Shown here: in pieces, positions 16,328 to 25,044 of the stretch
How positions within the stretch are numbered: position 1 is the stretch's first letter
How the letters are laid out: each line of letters begins with the position of its first letter
Source: CAVQGZ01 sp963714455
GTDB taxonomy: Bacteria > Actinomycetota > Actinomycetes > Jiangellales > Jiangellaceae
DNA: 64,000 nucleotides
Assembly (NCBI GenBank): GCA_963714455.1
Contig: CAVQON010000003.1
Location: forward strand, 57,067-121,066
Direction of reading: 5' to 3'
Position numbers and translations under genes: made by a program
Notes under the pieces: generated by a model
Seen by the model: the letters and a program-made list of their open reading frames with translations, nothing else
Database searches by the model: none
Told to the model about the DNA's origin: nothing

Positions 16328-17485
16328 GTGATTGACGCCGGGCTCTGGGATGTCGCCGTCGTCGGAGCCGGTCCCGCCGGCAGTGCCGCGGCACTGAGCG
16401 CCCTGCGGGCCCGACCCGACGCGCGCGTGCTGCTGCTCGACTCGGCTGAGTTCCCCCGTGACAAGGCGTGCGGCGACGGGGTTGCTCCGCATGCCGTCGA
16501 CGTGTGGCGAGGTCTCGGCGTGCAGGGTGTGGCCGACGGCCACCGCGGCGTGCATCGCCTCGTGCTCACCGCGACCGACGGCAGCCGCGCTGACCAGCGC
16601 ATGGCCAGGCCCGCGCACGTCGTGCCGCGCGCTGTGCTCGACGTGCGCCTCGTGGACGCCGCCGTCGCGGCCGGGGCCTGCCTCACCCGCCACACCGTGC
16701 GGCACCTGCGGGTACGCGCTGACCGGGTCGACATCGACGACGTCGCGTCCGCCCGGGTCGTCGTGGGTGCTGACGGCGCCAACGGCGTGAGCCGCCGGGA
16801 GCTGGGCGCACCCGCGGTGCCGCCGGGGCACGTCGCGCTCGCCATCCGGGGGTACGCGCCGGACGCCTGGACTGCGGACGCCCCCGAGCCGGCGCAGCGC
16901 ATCTGGATGGACCGTTCGGGCTGGCCCGCCTACGCCTGGTCGTTCCCGCTGCTGGACGGCACCGACCGGGCCAACGTGGGGTACGGGGTGCTGCTGCGTG
17001 GCGGCCGCCCGCCGTCGCGGCCGCAGCTTCTGGACCGCCTCGCGGCCTTCGTGCCCGGTGGGGGCGACGCGCAGCACCTGCGCGCGCACCACCTGCCGCT
17101 GGCGTCGCGTCGACCGGCGCAGCCGGCGGGGCGGCTGCTGCTCGCCGGGGACGCCGCGTCGCTCGTCAACCCCTTCACCGGCGAAGGCATCTTCTACGCC
17201 GCACTCTCCGGTGCGCTGGCAGGACGGGCGGCTGTCACCGCGTCCGACCCTGGGAGCGCCTACGCCCGAGCGATGCGGCGGACGCTGGGTGGGCACCATC
17301 GCGACGTTCGACTGATCGCCGCCCTCGGCCGGTCGCCGTTGCTCGTGGACGCCGGCATCCGTGCTGGGGCACGGCGTGGGCGGGTGTTCGCCGACCTGGT
17401 CGAGCTGGGGCTCGCCGACGGCCGCCTCACGCCGAGGGTCGTGCTCGGCACCGCAGGTGCCCTGAGGGCCCGTCCGCGGACATGA
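16328..17485 (+). CDS. FAD-dependent geranylgeranyl reductase family oxidoreductase
   Basis: A 385-residue flavoprotein: FAD-binding VAVVGAGPAGSAAAL near the N-terminus, PRDKACGDGVAPHAVD, VVGADGANGVSRR, and the family pattern LLAGDAASLVNPFTGEGI. Relatives reduce isoprenoid chains, for example one double bond of menaquinone, or act on polyketide-like substrates. GTG 16328 is chosen over longer frames because GGGAAGG (16312-16318) is upstream and the Rossmann motif then starts near residue 8. It lies 130 bases after the chelatase and may be transcribed separately. The substrate cannot be told from sequence. Confidence 0.85.
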   Translation: MIDAGLWDVAVVGAGPAGSAAALSALRARPDARVLLLDSAEFPRDKACGDGVAPHAVDVWRGLGVQGVADGHRGVHRLVLTATDGSRADQRMARPAHVVPRAVLDVRLVDAAVAAGACLTRHTVRHLRVRADRVDIDDVASARVVVGADGANGVSRRELGAPAVPPGHVALAIRGYAPDAWTADAPEPAQRIWMDRSGWPAYAWSFPLLDGTDRANVGYGVLLRGGRPPSRPQLLDRLAAFVPGGGDAQHLRAHHLPLASRRPAQPAGRLLLAGDAASLVNPFTGEGIFYAALSGALAGRAAVTASDPGSAYARAMRRTLGGHHRDVRLIAALGRSPLLVDAGIRAGARRGRVFADLVELGLADGRLTPRVVLGTAGALRARPRT

Positions 17486-17552
17486 ACCGGGGCGTCCTCG
17501 AATCGCCCGGGGTGAGGGGTGGTCTTGTCGGGCTGGCGGATCCAGCCCACAC

Positions 17553-17813
17553 CTACTGCCGCTCGTACCTTGCTCGGGCGAAGCAGTACAGGCCGTAGGC
17601 GGCGAACCCCACGCCGACGACGGTGAGCAGCACAGGTCCGGCGGGCTGCTGCGTGAGCGTCTGGAGCGCCTGGTCGAGCCCACCGGCTTCGTCCTTGTCG
17701 CGCGCAAGAGCGGCAGCGACGAACAGCAGCCCGACCACGACGAGCGCCACCCCCTTGGCCGCGAAGCCAACCCGCCAGGATGACCGCCATACGTGGGCCG
17801 GCCAGGCCGATGC
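17553..17813 (-). pseudogene. DUF1206 membrane protein, C-terminal fragment
   Basis: The frame encodes one DUF1206 repeat: WRVGFAAKGVALVVVGLLF, a second hydrophobic helix, then GPVLLTVVGVGFAAYGLYCF and ARYERQ at the end. Intact DUF1206 proteins are about 260-280 residues with three such repeats, so roughly two thirds is missing from the N-terminal side. The only possible start in the fragment is GTG 17750, which would cut into the repeat. The frame continues directly upstream, after one TGA, into the PepSY lipoprotein gene. Most likely a deletion remnant; a short functional gene is possible. Confidence 0.65.
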
Positions 17814-18416
17814 TCAGTCGGTGGCCTCTGTCTTGACGATGCCGCCGGTGGCCGCGTCCACGTACACCTCGGTCTCGCCGGAGGCACCTCCCACGACGAC
17901 TGCCCAGACCGTCGCGCCGTCCTCGGTGCCGAGGTCGAACGCGACCACGCTGGTGTCGGGCACGGCGGCGAGGGCGGCGTTCATCCCCTCCTGCGCGGTC
18001 AACGCGGGCAGCTGACCCTGTGCCTCCTGCGGGAGCTCCTCGCCGCGCTGGGAGACGATCTCGCCCGTCATCGTGTCGACGTAGAGCTCAGTGCCTGCGG
18101 CGTTGGCGTCGCGGACGAGCACGTACCAGACCTGCCGGCCCTGCTCGTCGGTCTGCCCGCCCTCGACGGCGACCCCGCCAGGTACCTCCGCGAGCGCGGC
18201 GTCGATGGCGTCGAAAGCAGTCAGCTCGCCGGACATGGCGTCGTCGGTGGCCTCGGGCGTGGTCTCCTCGGTGGCCGGTGCCTCGGCGGTCGGCGTGGCG
18301 GCGGGGGTGTCCGCGGCCGTGGTGTCGTCGGTGGTGTCGTCGCCTCCGCAGCCGACGAGGCCGACGGCGGAGAGGCTGATCACGGCGGTGATGATCAGGG
18401 TCTTGGGGGTGCGCAT
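17814..18416 (-). CDS. PepSY-domain lipoprotein
   Basis: A 200-residue secreted lipoprotein: signal peptide with lipobox LVGC (Cys23), a Thr/Ala/Glu-rich linker to about residue 60, then two PepSY domains (ELTAFDAIDAALAEVPGG... and LTAQEGMNAALAAVPDT...), each ending in a strand pair such as ELYVDTMTGEIV and EVYVDAATGGIV. PepSY domains bind or inhibit peptidases and may buffer the cell surface; the actual role here is unknown. It starts at ATG 18416 and is divergent from the stress protein gene. Confidence 0.85.
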   Translation of the reverse strand: MRTPKTLIITAVISLSAVGLVGCGGDDTTDDTTAADTPAATPTAEAPATEETTPEATDDAMSGELTAFDAIDAALAEVPGGVAVEGGQTDEQGRQVWYVLVRDANAAGTELYVDTMTGEIVSQRGEELPQEAQGQLPALTAQEGMNAALAAVPDTSVVAFDLGTEDGATVWAVVVGGASGETEVYVDAATGGIVKTEATD

Positions 18417-18519
18417 GGGCAGATGGTGACATGCACACCCCGCGTTCGCACACCACGCGTGACCAGCGCCTCATCACTATCGGCGCTTCGGGGGATGCCG
18501 GTTGGACGATGGTGGTCCA

Positions 18520-18531
18520 TACTGGCCAGTA
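18520..18531. promoter_or_regulatory. 12-bp perfect palindrome upstream of the stress protein gene
   Basis: TACTGGCCAGTA lies in the divergent intergenic region, 61 bases before the universal stress protein start and 103 bases from the PepSY lipoprotein start. It could be an operator for either gene. No regulator is nearby and palindromes this short arise by chance, so confidence is low. Confidence 0.25.
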
Positions 18532-18592
18532 ACAACGAGGCACGTCGGCTCGATTGAGGTCAGCACGAGCTCAAAGGTCGAAGGTGAGACAC

Positions 18593-19039
18593 ATGTCGGT
18601 GATCGTCGTCGGAGTGGATGGGTCGGAGCAGTCCCGGCGGGCACTGGTCTGGGCGTTCACCAACGCCGAGCCGATGCGAGCGGCCGTCCAGGCGGTCATG
18701 GTGGTCGACACCACCGGCATGGACGAGGTGACCCGAGCAATGCGCCTGCACCAGGCCGAGCGCACGGTCGCCGACCTCGTCGACGAGGTGTCCGACGTGT
18801 ACCCGCAGCCCCAGGCGGTCACCTGCGAGGTGAGGGAAGGGGATCCCATCGCCGTCATGCTCGACGCCACGCGTCGTGCCGACCTCATGGTGTTCGGTGC
18901 GCGCCGCATGTCGTCCATCAGGAACCCCGCGCTGGGCACCGTCAGCCTGGCATGTACCCGTCACGGCTGCTGCCCCGTGCTCGTGGTGCCGGAGGGGCTG
19001 CACGACGCCGCGCCCCGCGCAGACCTCGTTCCGGCCTGA
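18593..19039 (+). CDS. universal stress protein, UspA family
   Basis: A 148-residue single-domain Usp. The N-terminal strand and ATP-site start is VIVVGVDGSEQSRRAL, and the C-terminal motif region is LMVFGARRMSSIRN...GTVSLACTRHGCCPVLVVP. The usual G-2x-G-9x-G(S/T) nucleotide loop is degenerate (GARRMSS; no second Gly), so ATP binding is uncertain. ATG 18593 follows AAGGTGAG by four bases. Confidence 0.88.
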   Translation: MSVIVVGVDGSEQSRRALVWAFTNAEPMRAAVQAVMVVDTTGMDEVTRAMRLHQAERTVADLVDEVSDVYPQPQAVTCEVREGDPIAVMLDATRRADLMVFGARRMSSIRNPALGTVSLACTRHGCCPVLVVPEGLHDAAPRADLVPA

Positions 19040-19301
19040 ACCGGCAGCGGGGCGAGCCGGCGCCCGGACATGCGCGCTCCGCTGGAGTCACAGGTGGTGC
19101 GGGCAGCACCGGCTCCCCCGAGGTACGGGTCGGCCCCGTCCTCGCCGAGCCGACGACGAAGTCCCTGTGCTCAGGATTCTGGCTGGCAGTGGTGCTCATG
19201 GGTCGGGAGTCGGCGCGGGTCCTCCAGGCAGCGCGTCGCGACCCGAGTCGCGGCTGCGTGCAGGAGACCCTCGCGGCGTCGTTCCCCTACCGTCGGACGT
19301 C

Positions 19302-20039
19302 ATGAGTGAGCTGAGAGATCGAGTCGCGCTTGTCACCGGGTCGTCCAGCGGCATCGGGGAGCAGGTAGCTCGGCGACTCTCCGCCCTCGGCGCCCGAGTG
19401 GTGGTCAACTCGTCCTCGTCGGAGCAGGCGGGACTGGCTGTGGCGGAGTCCCTGACCGGCGACGCCCTGTACGTCCGGGCCGACATCAGCGACGTGGACG
19501 AGGCCCACGGTCTTGTCGATGCGGCGGTGGAGCGGTTCGGGCGACTGGACATCCTCGTCAACAACGCCGGCTGGACCACCGTCGTCGACCACGGCGACAT
19601 CGACGCCCTGACCGACGAGATCATGCGCCGCACGTTCGACGTCAACGTGTTCGGCACCTGGTGGGTCACCAAGCGCGCCATCCCGCACCTGCGTCGGTCC
19701 GACAACCCTGCCGTGGTGACGGTCTCGTCGATCGCGGGCCTTCGCCCGGTCGGTTCGTCCATCGCCTACGCCATGTCGAAGGCTGCGCTGAACCACATGA
19801 CCGCGCTGCTGGCGAAGAGCTACGGGCCGATCCGGTTCAACGCCGTCGCGCCCGGCCTGGTCGAGACGCCGTGGACGCACGACTGGGACGCCATGCACGC
19901 AGCCGTCGCGTCCCGAGCCCCCGTTCCTCGCTCGGCGACGCCGGACGACTGCGCCGAGGCGGTGCTGGCGCTGGTCCGCAACCGCTACACGACCGGCGAG
20001 GTGTTCGTCGTCGACGGCGGGCTGACCCAGGTCATGTAG
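19302..20039 (+). CDS. short-chain dehydrogenase/reductase
   Basis: A 245-residue classical SDR: cofactor loop VTGSSSGIGEQ, NNAG motif (ILVNNAGW), catalytic Ser (TVSSIAGL) and YxxxK (YAMSK), then the C-terminal DGGLTQV. Spacing is normal, so the gene is intact. A TACCGT box (19288-19293) ends eight bases before ATG 19302, suggesting a leaderless mRNA. Substrate unknown; FabG-like reduction of a ketone or the reverse oxidation is typical. Confidence 0.9.
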   Translation: MSELRDRVALVTGSSSGIGEQVARRLSALGARVVVNSSSSEQAGLAVAESLTGDALYVRADISDVDEAHGLVDAAVERFGRLDILVNNAGWTTVVDHGDIDALTDEIMRRTFDVNVFGTWWVTKRAIPHLRRSDNPAVVTVSSIAGLRPVGSSIAYAMSKAALNHMTALLAKSYGPIRFNAVAPGLVETPWTHDWDAMHAAVASRAPVPRSATPDDCAEAVLALVRNRYTTGEVFVVDGGLTQVM

Positions 20040-20062
20040 CGGCGCCCCTGTCGCCCTGAGCC

Positions 20063-20356
20063 TCAGAGGCCGAGGATCTGGGCCTTCTTCGCCTCGAACT
20101 CTGCGTCGGTGAGGGCACCTGCCTCACGCAGCCCGTTCAGCTGCGCGATCAGTGCCAGCTGCGCCTCGATGGCGGGAGCACCAGCCGCTGCCGGCGGTGC
20201 TGGCGGTGCCGGTGGTGCCGGCACCATCCCCACCGGGAATGCCGACGCGTCAGGCGTCGCGTCCTGGGCTGCCCATCGTTGCTGCTGGCGCCGTTGAACG
20301 CGGCCGTGGACCGAGCTGGCCACCGCCACCTTGGCCGCTGTCTTCAGAAGCCCCAC
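20063..20356 (-). CDS. small SHOCT-domain protein
   Basis: A 97-residue protein. The N-terminus is amphipathic (GLLKTAAKVAVASSVHGR), the middle is a Pro/Ala repeat (APPAPPAPPAAA), and the end is a SHOCT domain (QLNGLREAGALTDAEFEAKK). SHOCT domains are oligomerisation or tethering elements of unknown wider function. GTG 20356 follows GAGGGGA. It is ten bases after the DUF6325 gene, with which such genes often pair. Confidence 0.8.
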   Translation of the reverse strand: MGLLKTAAKVAVASSVHGRVQRRQQQRWAAQDATPDASAFPVGMVPAPPAPPAPPAAAGAPAIEAQLALIAQLNGLREAGALTDAEFEAKKAQILGL

Positions 20357-20366
20357 TGTCGTCCCC

Positions 20367-20810
20367 TCACTTCGTCTCAGCAGCGTCGAGCGCCGCCAGC
20401 AGGTCGGAGGCCGGCACCCCACCGTCCAGCAGAAGCCGTGCGCCGGCGTCGGTCCAGGCGCCGACCACGCCGAGCACCCAACGGTTCTCGAACACCACGG
20501 CGACGGCCACCGCACCGTCGCTCATCTGCTCGGCGACCATCGCCAGGTCGTCGTCGTCGAGCAGTCCGGACGAGGCGCCGTCCCACACGCTCAGGTCGAC
20601 GCTCGCCGCGGCCGGCAGCTCGGACACCGCCACCGTACGGACGGCGTCGCCGTCACGGCGCAGAAACTCCACGTCCAGGATCGAGATGACGCCCTGGTCG
20701 GCGAGAGCGAGAAGGCGCTCGAACCCCCCGGGTGCGGGTGTGCCGTCCGGGAACTCGACGACGACGAAGTCGACAGGTCCCAGTGCGTCGATCGGCTGGG
20801 CTTCGGTCAC
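20367..20810 (-). CDS. DUF6325 family protein
   Basis: A 147-residue acidic protein matching the DUF6325 pattern: a start like 'GPVDFVVVEFPDG', 'ALADQGVISILDVEFLRRDGDG'-type core (here LDVEFLRRDGD), and 'VAVVFENRWVLGVVGAW' near the C-terminus. DUF6325 proteins are common in actinobacteria beside SHOCT-domain genes; their function is not known. GTG 20810 follows GAAGGAG. It is 27 bases downstream of the P-type ATPase gene. Confidence 0.8.
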   Translation of the reverse strand: MTEAQPIDALGPVDFVVVEFPDGTPAPGGFERLLALADQGVISILDVEFLRRDGDAVRTVAVSELPAAASVDLSVWDGASSGLLDDDDLAMVAEQMSDGAVAVAVVFENRWVLGVVGAWTDAGARLLLDGGVPASDLLAALDAAETK

Positions 20811-20837
20811 GGTCGCAAGCTCCTTCGATGGCCTCGG

Positions 20838-23537
20838 TCAAACGTACACACGCCGGAGCACCCGCTTGCCGGCTTCGACGAGGAGGAAGATGACCACCGA
20901 CAGCGCCAGGGGGACGAGCCAGCCCTGCGCGCTGATCGGTGCGGAGCCGAACCAGGTGTGCATGAACGGGGCGTAGACGAAGAGCAGCTGAAGCGCGACG
21001 AGCAGACCGATCGAGACCCACACGACCCGGTTGGTGGTGAACAGCTCGGTGCGCAGGCTCGACTCACGTAGGTAGCGGGAGTTGAGAAGGTAGGCGGCCT
21101 GGCCGAGGGCCAGCATCGTCACCGCCCACGTCTGGGCCTCGCTCTGGGACAAGCCCTGGCTGCGCGCGAGCTGGAAGACCAGCAGAGTGGCTCCGGCGAT
21201 CAGCACCGACACGTAGGCGATGTGACCGAGATACTGCGGCGCCACGATCGACCCGCCGGGCGTGCGCGGCGGTCGGCTCATGAGGTCGCGCTCGGCCGGC
21301 TCGTAGGCCAGCGCAAGTGACAGGGTGACCGCGACGACCATGTTGATCCAGAGGATCTGCACCGGGTCGAGCGGAAGAGTGAAGCCGAGCAGCACCGCGA
21401 CCAGGATGACGAGCGACTGGGCGCCGTTGGTCGGGAGCAGGAAGACGACCGACTTCTGGATGTTGTCGAAGATGCGCCGACCCTCTTCGACGGCGTGCTC
21501 GATGGTGGCGAAGTTGTCGTCGGCCAGCACGACCTCCGCGGCTTCCTTGGTGGCCTCGGTGCCCTTGATGCCCATGGCCACCCCGACGTCGGCCCTCTTG
21601 AGCGCGGGCGCGTCGTTCACACCGTCGCCGGTCATGGCCACGACCTCGCCGTTGGCCTGCAGCGCCTTGACGATGCGCAGCTTGTGCTCCGGGCTGGTGC
21701 GCGCGAACGTGTCGGTCTCGGTCACGATCCGGCGCAGCTGCGAGCTGCTCGCCGTCTCCAGCTCGGCACCCGTCACGGCCGGGCGGGCGTCGTTGTCGGT
21801 GATGCCCATCTCGCGCGCGATGGCCGCGGCCGTGCCTGCGTGGTCACCGGTGATCATCTTGACGCGGATGCCGGCCGCGCGGCTGGTCGCGATCGCGTCG
21901 ATGGCCTCCGGACGGGGCGGGTCGACGATGCCCACGACGCCGATGAAGGTCATCCCGGCATCGACGTCGTCGATGGCCAGACCCGTCTGCTCGGGATCGG
22001 CCGGCCGCGACGCAGCGGCAAGCACCCGCAGCCCCTCGGTGCTGAGCGCGTCGATCCGGCGCTCCCAGAAGTCGCGGTCCAACGGCTCGCGCGACCCGTC
22101 CGCGCCCTGCTGGTCGCTGCTGCGCTCCAGCAGCCGGTCCGGCGCACCCTTCAGCAGCACCACCCGGTTGCCGCTCGGGGTCGTGTTGAGGGTGGCCATG
22201 AACTTGTGCTCGGACTCGAACGGCACCACGGCCATGCGGGGGTAGGTGGTGTGGTCGAAGTCGACCTTGAGCCCCAGGGTGCGCAGCGCTCCCTCGGTCG
22301 GCTCGCCGAGCACCCGCCAGTGGCCCTCGTCGGCCACGACGTCGGAGTCGTTGCACACAGCCATCACCGTCACCAGCGAGCGCAGGTCGCGGTGGGTGTC
22401 CAGGGCAACCGGGCGCCCGTCGCGCTCCAGGTGCCCGCGCGGCTCGTAGCCGATGCCGGTCACGTCGTAACGTCCCGCGCGGGTGACGACGTGACGCACC
22501 GTCATCTCGTTGCGGGTAAGAGTTCCCGTCTTGTCCGAGCAGATGGTCGTCACCGAGCCGAGCGTCTCCACTGCGGGGAGCCGCCGCACGATCGCCTGGC
22601 GGCGGGCCATCTGCTGCACGCCGAGCGCCAGCGTGATGGTCACCAGCGCGGGCAGGCCCTCCGGGATCGCGGCCACGGCGAACCCGATCGCCGCCGAGAT
22701 CAGCTCGGGGATCTCGAAGTCGTGCAGCACGCGTCCGATCACCAGCATGAGCGCCGCCATGCCGAGGATCACCAGCGAGAGCACCTTGCCGAACTGGGTG
22801 ATCTGCTGCGTCAGCGGCGTGTCGAACGACTCGGTCTCGGTGATCAACGTCTGGATGCGACCGATCTCGGTGGCCGAGCCGGTCGCCGTGACGACGCCGA
22901 TGCCCTGCCCGGCGGCCACCAGGGTGCCGGAGAACACCATGGACGAGCGGTCGCCGACCCCCGCGTCACCCTCGACCGGGTCGACACCCTTGGACGAGGG
23001 AACCGCCTCACCAGTCAGCGCCGACTCCTCGACCTGAAGGTTCACGGCTTCGAGCAGCCGCATGTCGGCGGGCACGCGATCGCCGGACTTGATGCGCACG
23101 ATGTCGCCGGGCACGACGTCGTCGCCCTCGACGTCCGTCCAGCTACCGTCCCGGCGGACCTGAGCGTGCAGCGACAGCATGTTTCGGATGCCCGCCAGGG
23201 CCTGCTCCGCCCGGCCCTCCTGCACGAACCCGATCAGCGCGTTGATCACGGTCACCGCGAGGATGACGGCGAAGTCGATCCACTCCGCGAGGATCGCCTT
23301 GAGAACGGCTGCTGCCAGCAGGATGTAGATGAGGATGTCGTCGAAGTGCCCGAGCAGCCGCCTCAGCGCGCTCGGGCGAGGCGGGTCCGGCAGCCGGTTC
23401 GGGCCCACCTCGGCCAGGCGCCGGGCGGCATCGGTCGCCGACAAGCCGTCCGGTGAGGTGTCGAGTGCGGCGAGGACGGCCTGGGGCGGCTCGGCGAAGG
23501 GCCGGGCGGTGGGTCCAGCAAAGGACGTCGTGGTCAT
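20838..23537 (-). CDS. P-type cation-transporting ATPase, P2A (Ca2+/Mg2+-like)
   Basis: An 899-residue P-type ATPase in the usual order: N-terminal cation_ATPase_N region, TGEAVPSSK actuator motif (TGE), membrane motif AVAAIPEGLPALVTIT (PEGLP, typical of P2A Ca2+ pumps), phosphorylation motif SDKTGTLT (about 335), nucleotide-binding KGAPDRLL, hinge TGDGVNDAPALK, and a six-helix C-terminal domain. It moves a divalent cation across the membrane at ATP cost; the ion is uncertain without inspecting M5/M6 ligands. ATG 23537 directly abuts the stop of the upstream gene, so it sits mid-operon. Confidence 0.93.
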   Translation of the reverse strand: MTTTSFAGPTARPFAEPPQAVLAALDTSPDGLSATDAARRLAEVGPNRLPDPPRPSALRRLLGHFDDILIYILLAAAVLKAILAEWIDFAVILAVTVINALIGFVQEGRAEQALAGIRNMLSLHAQVRRDGSWTDVEGDDVVPGDIVRIKSGDRVPADMRLLEAVNLQVEESALTGEAVPSSKGVDPVEGDAGVGDRSSMVFSGTLVAAGQGIGVVTATGSATEIGRIQTLITETESFDTPLTQQITQFGKVLSLVILGMAALMLVIGRVLHDFEIPELISAAIGFAVAAIPEGLPALVTITLALGVQQMARRQAIVRRLPAVETLGSVTTICSDKTGTLTRNEMTVRHVVTRAGRYDVTGIGYEPRGHLERDGRPVALDTHRDLRSLVTVMAVCNDSDVVADEGHWRVLGEPTEGALRTLGLKVDFDHTTYPRMAVVPFESEHKFMATLNTTPSGNRVVLLKGAPDRLLERSSDQQGADGSREPLDRDFWERRIDALSTEGLRVLAAASRPADPEQTGLAIDDVDAGMTFIGVVGIVDPPRPEAIDAIATSRAAGIRVKMITGDHAGTAAAIAREMGITDNDARPAVTGAELETASSSQLRRIVTETDTFARTSPEHKLRIVKALQANGEVVAMTGDGVNDAPALKRADVGVAMGIKGTEATKEAAEVVLADDNFATIEHAVEEGRRIFDNIQKSVVFLLPTNGAQSLVILVAVLLGFTLPLDPVQILWINMVVAVTLSLALAYEPAERDLMSRPPRTPGGSIVAPQYLGHIAYVSVLIAGATLLVFQLARSQGLSQSEAQTWAVTMLALGQAAYLLNSRYLRESSLRTELFTTNRVVWVSIGLLVALQLLFVYAPFMHTWFGSAPISAQGWLVPLALSVVIFLLVEAGKRVLRRVYV

Positions 23538-24506
23538 TCAGATCTCCAGACGAGCACCGGGGTCGGCCAGCGGCCAGAGGGCATCGCGGACGCGGCGGGA
23601 GATGACGACGCTGCCACACGACGTGGACCGGCGCTCGAGCAGCGGCAGGTCGCGGGGCCGAAACGTCCGGCGCAGCGGCCACGAGCCGTCCGCGAGCTGG
23701 GATGCCGCCAGTGCGTCCAGGGCGGCTTGCAGACGTGGGTCAGGCCCGTGCGCATGGACTACCAGGTGCACCACCTCGATCAGGTCGGTGTGCCAGTCAA
23801 GGGGAGACGTGGGCGCCAACCACTCGTCGGGCCTCCCCGGTGGCGTGCCGAGCGGCACCGTGGCACCGGACGACGACTTGAACAGCTCGCGTCGCACGTA
23901 GGCTCCGGCGATCTCGCGGAGCAGGGCAGCGCTGTCGTCGTCGCTGTTACCGGCTTGGCGCCAGGCAAGCAGGGCCAGCCCGCACTTGACCAGACCGATC
24001 AGGCAGGTGCAGTCGGCGAGGCACCCGCCGTAGCGCCGGGCCAGGTCGGGCGACCACACCGGCACCGGTGCGCTGCGCCTCGACACGCCCGCGTACCGCA
24101 CGTCCTGGTAGCGCACGATCCAGTCCACCTGGGGCCGGGCTGCCGCGGGCAGGCCGCCGTCGAGGTACAGCAGAGCGGCGATCCCGACGTAGCAGCTGAA
24201 CACCCCGTCGCGACGACCGTCGACGGAGAACACCCCGTCGTCGGTGTGCGCGGTGTCGCACAAGAACTGGGCCGCGTCCTGCCACCGCGGGTCGGCGGCG
24301 TACCCGATCTCGGCAAGCGCCTTCGCCATCCACAGGGTCGGCAGCACTCGGCGAACCGGGTCGCTCGCCTCGCCCCAGCTGCCGTCCGGTTGCTGGCCGG
24401 CGAAGGCCGTCTCGACCTGGTTGCTCCAGGGGTCGGCCGGCTGAGCCTGCAGCCAGCGGTCGAGCCGGGCCAGGTCGGGTAGGTGCAGCTCAGGCGTCTC
24501 GAGCAC
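23538..24506 (-). CDS. prenyltransferase/squalene-cyclase-like repeat protein
   Basis: A 322-residue protein with alpha/alpha-barrel repeats of the cyclase type: QQPDGSWGEASDPVRRVLPT and SQLADGSWPLRRTF are QW-like repeats (xDGSW). It lacks the DxDD motif of squalene-hopene cyclases and is half their length, so catalytic cyclisation is unlikely. The region CLADCTCLIGLVKCGLALLA is Cys-rich. The gene is joined to the ATPase gene without a gap and follows the Rv0909-like gene by 12 bases. Function unknown; GTG start. Confidence 0.65.
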   Translation of the reverse strand: MLETPELHLPDLARLDRWLQAQPADPWSNQVETAFAGQQPDGSWGEASDPVRRVLPTLWMAKALAEIGYAADPRWQDAAQFLCDTAHTDDGVFSVDGRRDGVFSCYVGIAALLYLDGGLPAAARPQVDWIVRYQDVRYAGVSRRSAPVPVWSPDLARRYGGCLADCTCLIGLVKCGLALLAWRQAGNSDDDSAALLREIAGAYVRRELFKSSSGATVPLGTPPGRPDEWLAPTSPLDWHTDLIEVVHLVVHAHGPDPRLQAALDALAASQLADGSWPLRRTFRPRDLPLLERRSTSCGSVVISRRVRDALWPLADPGARLEI

Positions 24507-24518
24507 GGCATGCGGTCC

Positions 24519-24764
24519 CTAGGTCGGACGCCCGGAGTCGGCCGGTGGAGCCTCGCCGGGCTCGTCAGTCGCGGAAGCGACCTTGTCCAGACCCGAACGA
24601 GCGTGCTGCGTGCCCTTGCGGATCGTCTCGTCGTACTTGCCGCCGGTCGAGCTGCTGGCGATCTCAGCCGCCTTGTCGATGCCCTGCTCGATCGTGGCGC
24701 GGTTCTGGCTCACCGCCTGCGACACCGCGTCGGCTGCCCCCGCGAGCGTGTCTTTCCATCCCAT
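24519..24764 (-). CDS. Rv0909/MT0933-family antitoxin-like protein
   Basis: An 81-residue protein with the family pattern: start MGWKDTL, helical NRATIEQGIDKAAEIAS, then TGGKYDETIRKGTQHARSGL and a DKVAS tail. ATG 24764 fits the usual start; the longer frame is poor. In M. tuberculosis Rv0909 is an antitoxin for Rv0910 and lies next to the P-type ATPase gene ctpE. Here it again precedes a P-type ATPase, but no Rv0910-like toxin gene adjoins it. Either the toxin was lost or the protein has another role. Confidence 0.8.
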   Translation of the reverse strand: MGWKDTLAGAADAVSQAVSQNRATIEQGIDKAAEIASSSTGGKYDETIRKGTQHARSGLDKVASATDEPGEAPPADSGRPT

Positions 24765-24934
24765 CGACCATGGTCCCTTCTCCTGACGGTCACGGTGACC
24801 GTCCTCAGGTGTCGGCACCGTCTATTTTGCTGGCCCGGTTCGGGGACGTCGCGCCAGGAGTCGTCGAACCACCTCGCCAGGTTTCCCCCGTGCATCCCAC
24901 GCTCGGCCTCGACGACCGGGCCTACGATCCACCC

Positions 24935-25024
24935 GTGGAGTCGCGCCGGCGAGACCAGACCTTCCCATGTGCGTCACACGACATCGAGCCAGCGCTCGAC
25001 GAGCCACGCGTGGCACTCCGGTGA
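24935..25024 (+). CDS. possible short leaderless ORF coupled to galK
   Basis: GTG 24935 follows a TACGAT box (24923-24928) by six bases and opens a 29-codon frame (MESRRRDQTFPCASHDIE...) that ends at TGA 25022-25024, overlapping the in-frame galK GTG 25021 as GTGA. The geometry suggests a leaderless upstream ORF that hands ribosomes to galK. The peptide has no recognisable features and no clear -35 box is seen, so it may be chance. A 12-bp palindrome GCCACGCGTGGC (25003-25014) lies within it. Confidence 0.25.
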   Translation: MESRRRDQTFPCASHDIEPALDEPRVALR

Positions 25025-25044
25025 GCCCGGAGGCAGCTTCGACG

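Noticed and set aside
21495..23456. 653-codon plus-strand frame opposite the P-type ATPase
   Set aside because: His/Arg/Gly-rich antisense shadow without a domain.
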